NCBI GenBank assembly: GCA_958366985.1
Contig: CATXDC010000016.1
Location: 6,341 to 70,340 of the forward strand
Reading direction: 5' to 3'
Length of the DNA: 64,000 bases
DNA from: an uncultured Oscillospiraceae bacterium
GTDB lineage: Bacteria; Bacillota; Clostridia; Oscillospirales; Acutalibacteraceae
The translations under genes were made by a program, and so were the position numbers. Positions 16,291 to 24,030 of this stretch are shown in pieces. The notes under the pieces were generated by a model that ran no database searches, had not been told where the DNA came from, and was given only the letters and a program-made list of their open reading frames with translations. The stretch's first letter is position 1. Every line of letters begins with the position of its first letter.

Positions 16291-16929
16291 ATGGCTTTTG
16301 ATTTTAAGAAAGAATACAAGGAGCTTTATATGCCAAAGAGCAAACCAGAAATTGTGATTGTTCCAACGGCAAATTATATAGCGGTACGGGGACAAGGTAA
16401 CCCAAATGAAGATGGTGGAGATTATCAGAAAGCAATAGCTGTGCTATACGCAGTCGCATATACATTGAAAATGAGCTATAAGACTGAGCATAAAATAGAG
16501 GGGTTTTATGAGTATGTTGTTCCCCCTCTTGAAGGATTTTGGTGGCAGAATAGTTGCCATAGCATAGATTATGCAAATAAAGATACCTTTAATTGGATTT
16601 CCGTTATTCGTCTGCCTGATTTTGTTACAAAAAAAGATTTTGATTGGGCGGTTGAAACAGCAACAAAAAAGAAAAAGTTAGATTGTTCCCCTGCGGAGTT
16701 TCTAACAATCGAGGAGGGGTTATGTGTGCAGATTATGCACATCGGGTCGTTTGATAATGAGCCTGCGACCGTTGCTGTTATGGATAAGTTTATAAACGAG
16801 AACGGATATATCAATGATATAAGCGATACTCGGCTACATCACGAAATTTATATGTCTGACGCACGAAAGGTTGCCCCTGAAAAGTGGAAAACCATCATAA
16901 GGCATCCGATTAGAAAAAGAAATAATTGA
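16291..16929 (+). CDS. GyrI-like small-molecule-binding domain protein
   Basis: A 212-residue protein of the GyrI-like/SHS2 fold family: N-terminus MAFDFKKEYKELYMP, the ANYIAVRGQGNPNE loop and a second half with EGLCVQIMHIGSFDNEPATV. GyrI-like domains bind drug-like small molecules; a subset hydrolyses cyclopropanoid genotoxins or inhibits gyrase. It lies 30 bp after the radical SAM gene, in the module headed by the YafY-type regulator, and is followed by the last, intact KTR cassette. Its ligand is not known. Confidence 0.82.
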   Translation: MAFDFKKEYKELYMPKSKPEIVIVPTANYIAVRGQGNPNEDGGDYQKAIAVLYAVAYTLKMSYKTEHKIEGFYEYVVPPLEGFWWQNSCHSIDYANKDTFNWISVIRLPDFVTKKDFDWAVETATKKKKLDCSPAEFLTIEEGLCVQIMHIGSFDNEPATVAVMDKFINENGYINDISDTRLHHEIYMSDARKVAPEKWKTIIRHPIRKRNN

Positions 16930-16945
16930 AGCAAATGGTGAAAAT

Positions 16946-17137
16946 ATGGTAAAAACAGCAGAATGGGTACTATGCCCCGTTTGTGGCAGCAAAACAAGGT
17001 TACAGATACGGGAAGATACAAAGTTAAAGAATTTTCCCCTCTACTGTCCGAAATGTAAACAGGAAACTTTAATTAGCGTCAAAGAGTTACAAATAACTGT
17101 CATCAAAGAGCCAGACGCAAAGACGCAGAGCCGATGA
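16946..17137 (+). CDS. Cysteine-rich KTR-domain zinc-ribbon protein, copy 6 (intact)
   Basis: A 63-residue protein with both knuckles (LCPVCGSKTRLQIRED and LYCPKCKQETL) and the standard C-terminus ITVIKEPDAKTQSR. This is the only copy with the full-length frame plus the terminal hairpin, so it is the best reference for the cassette. It lies 16 bp after the GyrI-like gene and ends against the convergent kinase gene. Two zinc-coordinating pairs suggest nucleic-acid or protein binding; function is unknown. Confidence 0.82.
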   Translation: MVKTAEWVLCPVCGSKTRLQIREDTKLKNFPLYCPKCKQETLISVKELQITVIKEPDAKTQSR

Positions 17138-17170
17138 ATTTGTGAGCTATCTCACAGATCATCGGCTCTT
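17128..17170 (+). terminator. KTR cassette hairpin, copy 6
   Basis: Outer arms GAGCCGATGA and TCATCGGCTC, inner arms TGTGAG and CTCACA, loop CTAT; tail TTTATATTTT. The stop codon of the KTR gene is inside the 5' arm. Confidence 0.8.
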
Positions 17171-17196
17171 TATATTTTGTATTGAAATTAAATTGA

Positions 17197-18582
17197 CTAT
17201 ATGGGCAAACATATTTCGACTTCAAGTCCACCATATTTGCTATGTCTTATTTCTACTGTTCCTTTGTGAGCAGCAGCGATTTGTTTAACAATAAGTAATC
17301 CTAAGCCGTGGCATTGCTCTGATGTATTTTCATCACAGACCATATAGTGAGGGGAATTATTCAGTTTGTCGATTTGTTCGTCCGTAGCTCCGACCCCGTT
17401 ATCTGAAACAACAATATTGCAGTTTCTGTTGCACTCTTTAACAGCGACATAAATAATGCAGCCATCTGCATTATGATTTATGCTGTTTTGTATCAAATTA
17501 CTGACGGCTCTTTTTATCAAATCTTTATCTGCATTTATTATAAGTGTATTTAAGTTGCTATCGGTGAGCCACTCAATAGGATATTTACCGCCAATATCCA
17601 AATTGATGAAATCTACCACTACTTGCCGAACAGCAGAAATAACATTAACCTGCTCAATATGAGTTGGCTGCATATTATATTCTAACTTTGAGGCAAGGTT
17701 AAGGTCGTTTATAAGGTTTTTCATTCGTTGGCTCTGCTTAACGATAACCGCAGCTTTTTGCCGATCTTCCTCTGGTAATTGTTTGTTGCTTTCCAATTGA
17801 CTTGCATATCCCATTACCATTGAAAGAGGTGTACGTATATCGTGTGATACTCCTGCAATCCAATTAGCTCTTGCTGTTTCTTTTTTCTTAATTTGATAAT
17901 TTTGACTTTGCAATACTTCAGAAGTTCGATTGATGTTTGCAGATATTTCTGAGAGTACACCTTTTTCTTTAAGTGCAACGGGCTGTCCTGTGGGCAACGC
18001 TTGAATGCCGTCTGTAATAGGTTTTACAGACTTGAGCAATTTAGCGTTCGCTGCAATATAAATAAGAAAAATAATTAGAATATTTAAAGCTAAAACAATG
18101 AGAACTGTTTTGGGTAAGTTGGCAATAAATTGATAATCCCAACTCGGCCACATATGTTTCCAATAGCTATCTTTGGGATAGCCAAGAATCATCAGTCCGT
18201 TTTCACTTTCTCCCGTAAAAGTCGGGTATCCGTCAATATATCCACGGGTGAGATTAGCTATATCGGAAACAGTATATTCCAAAGGGACTGTATCAGGAAG
18301 ATTGTCCGAGTGCCAGACACATTCTCCTGTTTCGTTATCAATGTAAACAGCCCATGCGTTTTGAGCATTCAGTTCTTCAATCATTTTATCAGGCATCATA
18401 TAGCCTTGTTCTGATTCTTCAATACTTTCGGCGGCTTGTTCTGCTGTTTCCCACGGATAGCCGTTCGGTGCTTGTGTGGCAGCTATGATTGCCAAGATGA
18501 TGAAATTTGTAATAAGTATTAAAAACGAACCTAACATTAAAATGCCTACAAAGCGTTTAATTAACTTTGGTATGCTTTTCAT
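17197..18582 (-). CDS. Sensor histidine kinase (HAMP-type, two membrane segments)
   Basis: A 461-residue kinase: membrane segment at about 12-35, extracytoplasmic domain at about 36-160, second segment near 160-180, HAMP-like region, H-box VSHDIRTPLSMVMG, N-box NLIQNSINHN, G1 DNGVGATDEQ and G2 GLGLLIVKQ. It lies just behind its response regulator on the minus strand, divergent from the transporter operon it probably controls. It starts at ATG (complement of 18580-18582). Confidence 0.9.
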   Translation of the reverse strand: MKSIPKLIKRFVGILMLGSFLILITNFIILAIIAATQAPNGYPWETAEQAAESIEESEQGYMMPDKMIEELNAQNAWAVYIDNETGECVWHSDNLPDTVPLEYTVSDIANLTRGYIDGYPTFTGESENGLMILGYPKDSYWKHMWPSWDYQFIANLPKTVLIVLALNILIIFLIYIAANAKLLKSVKPITDGIQALPTGQPVALKEKGVLSEISANINRTSEVLQSQNYQIKKKETARANWIAGVSHDIRTPLSMVMGYASQLESNKQLPEEDRQKAAVIVKQSQRMKNLINDLNLASKLEYNMQPTHIEQVNVISAVRQVVVDFINLDIGGKYPIEWLTDSNLNTLIINADKDLIKRAVSNLIQNSINHNADGCIIYVAVKECNRNCNIVVSDNGVGATDEQIDKLNNSPHYMVCDENTSEQCHGLGLLIVKQIAAAHKGTVEIRHSKYGGLEVEICLPI

Positions 18583-18583
18583 A

Positions 18584-19288
18584 TTATTTGTCCTCCACGA
18601 TAAGCTTATATCCTAATCCCTTAATCGTTATCAGAGAAACGGGCTGTGAAGGGCTGATTTCAATTTTTTCACGAATGCGACGAATGTGCGCCATTAGAGA
18701 ATTTTCATACCCATATGGATTGTCACCCCAAGCAGCTTCACATAAAGCGTCAATTGTAACAATTCGTCCTGCATTTCGGTATAATGCGGCCAGTATATCG
18801 TGTTCCTTTGCCGTGAGAGCAATATGTTCTCCGTTTTTAATAACTTCAGCACGGTCAAAATCTATCTCGCTGCCCGATAATTTAACAATTGGATTTTCGC
18901 CCTTGTAGCTTCTGCGAAGAATTGCGTTTACACGATAGATAAGCTCTTTTGGTAAGAACGGTTTAACAATATAATCGTCAGCTCCGAGTCCAAAGCCACG
19001 GAATTTGTCATCGTCCTCTCCACGAGCGGTCAAAAACAAAACAGGATAGTCAGACTTGTTTTTTAATTGTTTCATAAGGTCAAAACCATCACCATCAGGC
19101 AGCATTACATCAAGAATTGCAAGCTCTGGCTGAAATGTCTCTGATGTACTAAGTGCTTCTTTAACCGTTTTTGCTGTTTTGAGATTGCAAAATCCCTCAT
19201 CTGCAAAAATAGAAGAAACCATATCTAAAAGCTCCTGCTCATCATCGACGAGCAAAATGCGTTTTTGCTTTAAAAAGTCAAAACTCAT
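18584..19288 (-). CDS. OmpR-family response regulator
   Basis: A 234-residue regulator with receiver domain (LLVDDEQELLD, phospho-acceptor in AILDVMLPDGDG, Lys in VKPFLPKEL) and a C-terminal winged helix ending GLGYKLIVEDK. It is expressed away from the ABC operon at 19444; a pair of direct repeats between them (19357-19375) is a candidate target. It precedes its kinase by one base, so the two are co-transcribed. Confidence 0.9.
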   Translation of the reverse strand: MSFDFLKQKRILLVDDEQELLDMVSSIFADEGFCNLKTAKTVKEALSTSETFQPELAILDVMLPDGDGFDLMKQLKNKSDYPVLFLTARGEDDDKFRGFGLGADDYIVKPFLPKELIYRVNAILRRSYKGENPIVKLSGSEIDFDRAEVIKNGEHIALTAKEHDILAALYRNAGRIVTIDALCEAAWGDNPYGYENSLMAHIRRIREKIEISPSQPVSLITIKGLGYKLIVEDK

Positions 19289-19356
19289 TTTATTGCCTCC
19301 TTGTTGTTTATCATTATAGCATACAAATACGCCTTTTTATAAAGTGCGAACAAAAA

Positions 19357-19375
19357 GTAAGGTAAATGTAAGGTA
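19357..19375 (+). promoter_or_regulatory. GTAAGGTA direct repeat, 11-bp period
   Basis: GTAAGGTA occurs at 19357-19364 and again at 19368-19375. The 11-bp offset is that of tandem half-sites for an OmpR-type dimer. It lies in the divergent gap between the regulator and the transporter, upstream of a possible -35 TTGGCA at 19385. Confidence 0.55.
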
Positions 19376-19443
19376 GGGAGAAGGTTGGCACAAGGTTTGC
19401 AAGTTAGAATAAACTTGCAATGAAGAGAAAGGAGCAAAATATT

Positions 19444-20199
19444 ATGAATATCATTGAAACTCAAAATTTGACAAAATCTTACGCTGATTTTACAGCCGTA
19501 TCAAATGTGAATCTGCATATTCCAAAAGGATCTGTATATGGATTCCTAGGCCCGAACGGAGCAGGAAAATCCACTACAATGAAAATGTTTTTGGGACTTA
19601 CAAAACCTACAAGCGGCTCGTTTACCATTGATGGGAAAACGTATCCTGAAGCGAGGGTTGAAATTTTAAAAGAAGTTGGATCATTTATTGAAGCCCCTGC
19701 TTTTTACGGTAATTTAAGCGGTGAAGAAAACTTGGAAATTATCCGTAAGATATTGGGAATGCCAAAGTCTGCCGTTTCCGAAGCACTTGAAATAGTAGGG
19801 CTTACGCAGTTCAAAAAGCGACTTGCAAAAAAATATTCTCTTGGTATGAAACAGAGATTAGGACTTGCAAGCGCTTTAATTGGAAAACCGCCAATTTTGA
19901 TTTTGGACGAGCCGACAAATGGACTTGACCCTGTCGGTATTCACGAGATAAGAACGCTTATTCGTTCTCTGCCTGAAAAGTTTGACTGTACGGTTTTAGT
20001 ATCGTCGCATCTGCTGTCAGAAGTTGAACTGATGGCGGACACTATCGGAATTTTAAATCACGGTCACCTGTTATTTGAAGGAACACTTGAACAGCTTAGA
20101 AACGGTGCTGCCGCACAAGGATATCCTACTGACAATTTGGAAGATACATTCCTTGCTTTGATTGACGCCGATAATCGCCAGAGAGGAGTGGCGAAATGA
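19444..20199 (+). CDS. LanF-like ABC transporter ATPase
   Basis: A 251-residue ATPase: Walker A GPNGAGKST, signature variant YSLGMKQRLG, Walker B with D-loop (ILILDEPTNGLDP) and H-loop SSH. ATG 19444 is preferred behind GAAAGGAG (19428-19435) over the upstream ATG 19420. It overlaps the next gene by 4 bases (ATGA). With two following permease subunits this is the LanFEG arrangement used by lantibiotic producers and by resistant bystanders to expel membrane-bound lantibiotics. Confidence 0.9.
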   Translation: MNIIETQNLTKSYADFTAVSNVNLHIPKGSVYGFLGPNGAGKSTTMKMFLGLTKPTSGSFTIDGKTYPEARVEILKEVGSFIEAPAFYGNLSGEENLEIIRKILGMPKSAVSEALEIVGLTQFKKRLAKKYSLGMKQRLGLASALIGKPPILILDEPTNGLDPVGIHEIRTLIRSLPEKFDCTVLVSSHLLSEVELMADTIGILNHGHLLFEGTLEQLRNGAAAQGYPTDNLEDTFLALIDADNRQRGVAK

Positions 20200-20918
20200 G
20201 TTTATCTTTGGAATGTAAGAAAGCGAAAAGAACGGGATTTACCCCTGCGTTTTTATGCGGAGGTGTTTTGGCGGGGGCTGTTCCGATTATCAATATGGCT
20301 GTCCGTTCCGAAATATATATCGGACAGCCAACATCGCCGATGCAAATACTGATGGGAGCAAATTGGCAAATGATTGCAATGCTTAATATCCTGCTTATTG
20401 TTGCAGGAAGCTGTCTGTTGTATCATACAGAGTTTGCCGATAATGCAATGCAAAAAATGAAGTCATTGCCTATCCGAGAAAGCACTATTTTTTTAGGTAA
20501 GTTTATCTTAACTTCTCTAATGTGTGTTGTTGTACTTGCAATAGAAGCAGCTTCCATTACATTTTGCGTTTCACATTGGTTTGAATTAGGAAACAATTTC
20601 TTGTTGGAATTGGGTAAGAACTTTGGTTATTCATTCTTGCTGATGCTACCGTGTGTGCTGCTATCTCTGTTGATTTCATCGGCTTGTAAAAATATGTGGG
20701 TATCTCTGGGAATTGGCGTTGTATGCGTGTTTACCGCAACAATGCTGCCAACGGATAACTTCGTTCTTTCTCTTTTCCCCTTTGCCACTCCATTTCAAGT
20801 CTTTGTGAATACGGAAATGGCACAGGCAATGCACTATGTTTATGCGGCGATTATTGAAGTCGTTGTTATCGGTATTGCAGAGTTTGTATTTATAAAGGTT
20901 AGGAGGTTGTTTGAATGA
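20196..20918 (+). CDS. LanE-like ABC permease subunit
   Basis: A 240-residue membrane protein (start MSLSLECKKAKRTGF) with about six hydrophobic segments, overlapping both neighbours by 4 bases. Similar length and topology to the next gene suggest a heterodimeric permease with it. The cytoplasmic N-terminus ECKKAKR and the position directly after the ATPase are typical of LanE/LanG proteins. Confidence 0.83.
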   Translation: MSLSLECKKAKRTGFTPAFLCGGVLAGAVPIINMAVRSEIYIGQPTSPMQILMGANWQMIAMLNILLIVAGSCLLYHTEFADNAMQKMKSLPIRESTIFLGKFILTSLMCVVVLAIEAASITFCVSHWFELGNNFLLELGKNFGYSFLLMLPCVLLSLLISSACKNMWVSLGIGVVCVFTATMLPTDNFVLSLFPFATPFQVFVNTEMAQAMHYVYAAIIEVVVIGIAEFVFIKVRRLFE

Positions 20919-21685
20919 GTTTTTTATCTCTCGTCGGCGTTGAGTTCAAGAAAATAAAACGCTCAAAGATATTCCTCATATTGTTTGCTGCAACGGTTAT
21001 TCTTTGGATACCGTCAATCCTCAATGCTGAAATGAATTTTAATATGCAAGCCGAGGGGATTTCTCCAGAAAACAATTTTTTCATTCAGGGCTTTATGGGA
21101 ATGGCTTGGTTTATGTTTCCTGCAAGTATGGTAGTCGGTACTGTTCTTTTAAGCCAAACAGAAAGAACAAATAAGGGTATCTTAAAAATGCTTGCTTTGC
21201 CTATCAGCACGGTAAAACTTTGTTTGGCAAAATTTGTCGTGTTGCTTGCTTTAGCCGCATCGCAGATTTTGATGATGGTTGGAATGTACTACATTAGTGC
21301 TGCCATCGTAACAGGGACGCAGGATTACAATTTTATTTTGTCCCCGCTATTCGTTTTTAAAGAGGTTGGTTTTATAGCCGTTTTGACCATACCAATGTTG
21401 GCGTTTTTCTGGTTGCTTGCAGTATGTATTCAAACTCCGATTTTTTCCATCGGCATCGGATTAGCTTCCATTGTGCCGTCAGTTCTGATGATTAACACAA
21501 AAGCGTGGTTTGCGTACCCAATGTCGTATCCGTTTTTCGTTATCACTTCAGAATACGGAAAACTTGCAACAAACCTCACAACTTCACAAGTAGAGTTTTT
21601 CCCGTGGATACCTGTAGCAATCGCCATCACCATTGTTTGTTTGTGCATTTCCTGTTTCCGTTTTGGGCAGGCAGAAAGGAGATAA
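20915..21685 (+). CDS. LanG-like ABC permease subunit
   Basis: A 256-residue membrane protein beginning MSFLSLVGVEFKKIKRSKIF, with an N-terminal amphipathic segment followed by about six hydrophobic helices. VEFKKIKRSKIFLIL is a common entry motif of ABC-2 lantibiotic permeases. It overlaps the previous gene by 4 bases and completes the FEG set. Confidence 0.85.
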   Translation: MSFLSLVGVEFKKIKRSKIFLILFAATVILWIPSILNAEMNFNMQAEGISPENNFFIQGFMGMAWFMFPASMVVGTVLLSQTERTNKGILKMLALPISTVKLCLAKFVVLLALAASQILMMVGMYYISAAIVTGTQDYNFILSPLFVFKEVGFIAVLTIPMLAFFWLLAVCIQTPIFSIGIGLASIVPSVLMINTKAWFAYPMSYPFFVITSEYGKLATNLTTSQVEFFPWIPVAIAITIVCLCISCFRFGQAERR

Positions 21686-21692
21686 AACTATT

Positions 21693-21977
21693 ATGAAAAA
21701 TAAGATTTTGACCGCTATCAGTACCATTATGCTTTTTGTCCCGTGGACTATCCTACCTTTACGAGCTTTTGATTGGGCATTGGAGTCGCCTGTTGCAGAA
21801 ATTATGATTTCTTGCTATGCAGCATTTATGATATTCAGTGGAATTTTTACCATTGTTTCTTATGTGAAAGCTAAAGTACAGAACAACCTGATGAAAGTTG
21901 ATTTGGTGGTAAATAGTCTTTATGCCATATTTGGTGTATGCGCTTTCATTTTGATGGCTGTTACGAAATTTTCTTAA
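21693..21977 (+). CDS. Small membrane protein in the LanFEG-like operon
   Basis: A 94-residue protein with about three hydrophobic stretches (residues 5-25, 36-58 and 71-92), starting at ATG 21693 behind AAAGGAG. I recognise no family. It lies 7 bp after the permease and 15 bp before a lipoprotein in the same operon, so it is probably an accessory of the transporter. Confidence 0.7.
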   Translation: MKNKILTAISTIMLFVPWTILPLRAFDWALESPVAEIMISCYAAFMIFSGIFTIVSYVKAKVQNNLMKVDLVVNSLYAIFGVCAFILMAVTKFS

Positions 21978-21992
21978 ACGGGGAGATTTGAA

Positions 21993-22493
21993 ATGAAAAA
22001 GATAAAATCACTTGTTGCCTTATTTTTGGCAGTTTGCATGATACTTTGTTTTGTAGGCTGTAGCTCTAATCACGATGAAGGAAATTTGAAAGACAATCTG
22101 GTTGACGGATTCAATAATTGGTTGGAGTCATTCAGCAAACACGCCGTTACAAAAGATGAAAACCTTCAAGGTGAAAGGGAAAATGACATTGACCAATATA
22201 CAGGTAGTTACACAGCTTCGTATGATGGATTTAACGGTGAGGAGTTTATTTTCGGCGGTACAGCTTTAGAAAGGTATAACGGAAGTAATTTGGAAGTAAC
22301 TTATTCGCTAAAAATTACATCTGGAAAAGCTACCCTCTATTGGTTGAGTGCGGGAGAAGAACATATCATTTGCAAAGAAAGTGCAGACGACACTTATAAA
22401 TTCAAACTCAGCTCAGGAGATAACTATATTGTGCTCAGAGGTGATAATTTCAACGGAAATCTCGAATTAACAGTTAAAGATGTGCAGAATTAA
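21993..22493 (+). CDS. Lipoprotein in the LanFEG-like operon
   Basis: A 166-residue protein with a lipoprotein signal: KK start, hydrophobic stretch and lipobox FVGC ahead of SSNHDE, so Cys23 or thereabouts would be lipidated. The mature part is acidic and beta-rich (YTGSYTASYDGFNGEEF) with no recognised domain. In lantibiotic systems an extracellular lipoprotein (LanI type) often joins the FEG transporter to bind the peptide; that role is inferred from context. Confidence 0.78.
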   Translation: MKKIKSLVALFLAVCMILCFVGCSSNHDEGNLKDNLVDGFNNWLESFSKHAVTKDENLQGERENDIDQYTGSYTASYDGFNGEEFIFGGTALERYNGSNLEVTYSLKITSGKATLYWLSAGEEHIICKESADDTYKFKLSSGDNYIVLRGDNFNGNLELTVKDVQN

Positions 22494-22659
22494 GAAAGCA
22501 AAGACATATTTTCGGTATGCAGTATTGGGTATCAGCTTGGCCATTATGTGTTTGTTGCTGATACCCGTAGGCATACTTGCAACACTAATCTATTTAATTT
22601 GGTCTATTACAGACCGCATTATTTATTGGTGTGAAAAAGGAGAAAAATATGAATTATAG
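22480..22659 (+). CDS. Small membrane protein, 59 aa
   Basis: ATG 22480 overlaps the lipoprotein's last codons and opens a 59-codon frame with basic N-terminus MCRIKKAKTYFR, one long hydrophobic stretch (about 13-45) and a charged C-terminus. The stop (22657-22659) overlaps the start of the GntR gene. The tight overlap on both sides supports translation. No family recognised. Confidence 0.6.
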   Translation: MCRIKKAKTYFRYAVLGISLAIMCLLLIPVGILATLIYLIWSITDRIIYWCEKGEKYEL

Positions 22660-23038
22660 TGAATGGGCGTTCCACGATGTGGAGCCAATCTATTTGCAAC
22701 TCATTCAAAAAATCGAGTATGCAATTTTGAGCAAACAGCTTTCTGCGGGAGAAAAACTGCCCTCTGTTCATGAAATGGCAAAATTGTTACATGTTAGTTC
22801 CAACAACGTAATGAAGGCATATAAGCTTGTCAATAATTCCGGGTTGACTACGTCTGATACAAATGGACATTACTATGTAATTTCAAACATGCAATATATC
22901 TTCCAGCAGCGAGAGGAAACAGCCAAAATGCTATGTTGTTCATATCTCAGAAATATGCAGAGTTTGGTTTTTTCTAAAAATGAAGCAAACGAATTTTTAA
23001 TTCACTATTCAAATTCGCTGAAAGAGTCGGATGCATAG
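22649..23038 (+). CDS. GntR/YtrA-type transcriptional regulator
   Basis: A 129-residue protein: winged helix with the GntR pattern (EPIYLQLIQKIEYAILSKQL, residues 11-30, then GEKLPSVHEMAKLLHVSSNNVMKAY) and a short C-terminal tail, the small YtrA subtype often found within ABC transporter operons. ATG 22649 is chosen behind AAAAAGGAG. It closes the operon and probably regulates it. Confidence 0.85.
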   Translation: MNYSEWAFHDVEPIYLQLIQKIEYAILSKQLSAGEKLPSVHEMAKLLHVSSNNVMKAYKLVNNSGLTTSDTNGHYYVISNMQYIFQQREETAKMLCCSYLRNMQSLVFSKNEANEFLIHYSNSLKESDA

Positions 23039-23065
23039 AATTTCTAACATGTAATAGCTTAAACA

Positions 23066-23107
23066 AGCCCACCAAATAAAAAAACGGTGTTTTGAGTGGG
23101 CTGTTTT
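23066..23107 (+). terminator. Rho-independent terminator after the GntR gene
   Basis: AGCCCAC (23066-23072) pairs with GTGGGCT (23096-23102) and is followed by GTTTTGT. The long A-rich loop makes it weaker than the next one. Confidence 0.6.
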
Positions 23108-23129
23108 GTCACGCTCAGACAAAAATTGA

Positions 23130-23166
23130 CCCTCTAAACCCGTTTTCAGGTTTGGAGGGATTTTTA
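23130..23166 (+). terminator. Second terminator of the transporter operon
   Basis: CCCTCTAAACC (23130-23140) pairs with GGTTTGGAGGG (23149-23159), one mismatch, followed by ATTTTTA. Confidence 0.8.
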
Positions 23167-23431
23167 TGTGTTGGTCTGAAATGACCACACTGCTGCTTGT
23201 TAGAAGCAGCAACTACATATAAGGTTTCACCGGTTAACGAGGATAGCCTGTTAAAAAAATCCGTGTGTATTCGTGGCAGCTTTATATCCAACAAGTAGAT
23301 ATTATATCTCTATATCATAGAATTGAATATTCCTATGTCCGCTTAGATTACAAAATCTTTGCGGATTTTTGTGCCTATTTTTGTTGGAACGCAGGACAAG
23401 CCCGTATCTGGCGTTGGTTGTCGTTCGCCGC
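23167..23431. other. Noncoding leader region of the sigma-factor-like gene
   Basis: About 265 bp without a credible gene. The second half (GGACAAGCCC to GTTCGCCGCC) has locally raised GC and leads into the hairpin before the sigma-like gene. No other structure was recognised. Confidence 0.45.
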
Positions 23432-23472
23432 CCTATCAATCTGAACTTTTCAAATTTCAGATTGATAGGAGG
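23432..23472 (+). promoter_or_regulatory. Hairpin overlapping the Shine-Dalgarno of the sigma-like gene
   Basis: A 14-bp perfect stem, CCTATCAATCTGAA (23432-23445) with TTCAGATTGATAGG (23456-23469); the 3' arm contains the first half of AGGAGG (23467-23472). Folding would partly hide the ribosome site of the gene at 23481. Confidence 0.7.
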
Positions 23473-23480
23473 AACAGACA

Positions 23481-23957
23481 ATGGATGGAAAACATCCAAA
23501 TCGTAAAAAAGACAAGTACAATCCATACACCTTGATTATATCAGACGGACATTATTACCTCTCCTTTAAGGATAGTCGAGGTGAATTGCAGACCATTGAG
23601 ATTGATGAGGTGCTGTATGGGTTGTTTAACCGTTTTGAGCTTGAAGATATATCACATCTCAATAAGCTAAGCAGGCATATTGAACACTCTGAACTGACTG
23701 ATGCATCTTTAAATGACCGTGCATTCTGCAAACCAGAAAGCGTTGAGGAAGAAGTATCAAGGAATATAGAATACGAGCTGTTACATAAGGCAATAGCAAA
23801 ATTGCCCGAAGTACAGCGGCGTAGACTGTTACTGTACTTTTTCGGTGAAATGACCTATGAGCAGATTGCAGCCTTAGAGGGCTGTACGAAAAGAGCAGTC
23901 AAGTTTAGTGTCGATATTGCTATTGAGAAGCTGAAAAAAGATTTTGGAATATTTTAA
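23481..23957 (+). CDS. Sigma-70-like helix-turn-helix protein of conjugative elements
   Basis: A 158-residue protein. The C-terminal third (LPEVQRRRLLLYFFGEMTYE, then QIAALEGCTKRAVKFSVDIA) is a sigma region 4-type HTH; the N-terminal part lacks a region 2. Such sigma-like genes are common near the recombinase end of Tn916-related and Clostridial conjugative elements and are thought to control excision or transfer genes. It starts at ATG 23481 behind AGGAGG. It is followed by a strong terminator at 23991. Confidence 0.8.
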   Translation: MDGKHPNRKKDKYNPYTLIISDGHYYLSFKDSRGELQTIEIDEVLYGLFNRFELEDISHLNKLSRHIEHSELTDASLNDRAFCKPESVEEEVSRNIEYELLHKAIAKLPEVQRRRLLLYFFGEMTYEQIAALEGCTKRAVKFSVDIAIEKLKKDFGIF

Positions 23958-23990
23958 AATTCACACTACACCAATCCTTTTTCAGTGAGC

Positions 23991-24030
23991 AAACAGGTGA
24001 TGGGGTATCAAAACCCTTTCACCTGTTTTC
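23991..24030 (+). terminator. Terminator after the sigma-like gene
   Basis: AAACAGGTGA (23991-24000) pairs with TCACCTGTTT (24019-24028), extended by GGGG/CCC inside the stem; T-rich tail. Confidence 0.8.

Noticed and set aside
5457..17168. KTR hairpins as true integron attC sites
   Set aside because: They are nested palindromes, but lack the GTT/AAC core boxes, and no integron-type tyrosine integrase is in the window; a terminator role explains most of the evidence.
17480..17662. Short plus-strand frame inside the kinase gene at 17197-18582
   Set aside because: Antisense shadow of the kinase ATPase domain, without ribosome site.
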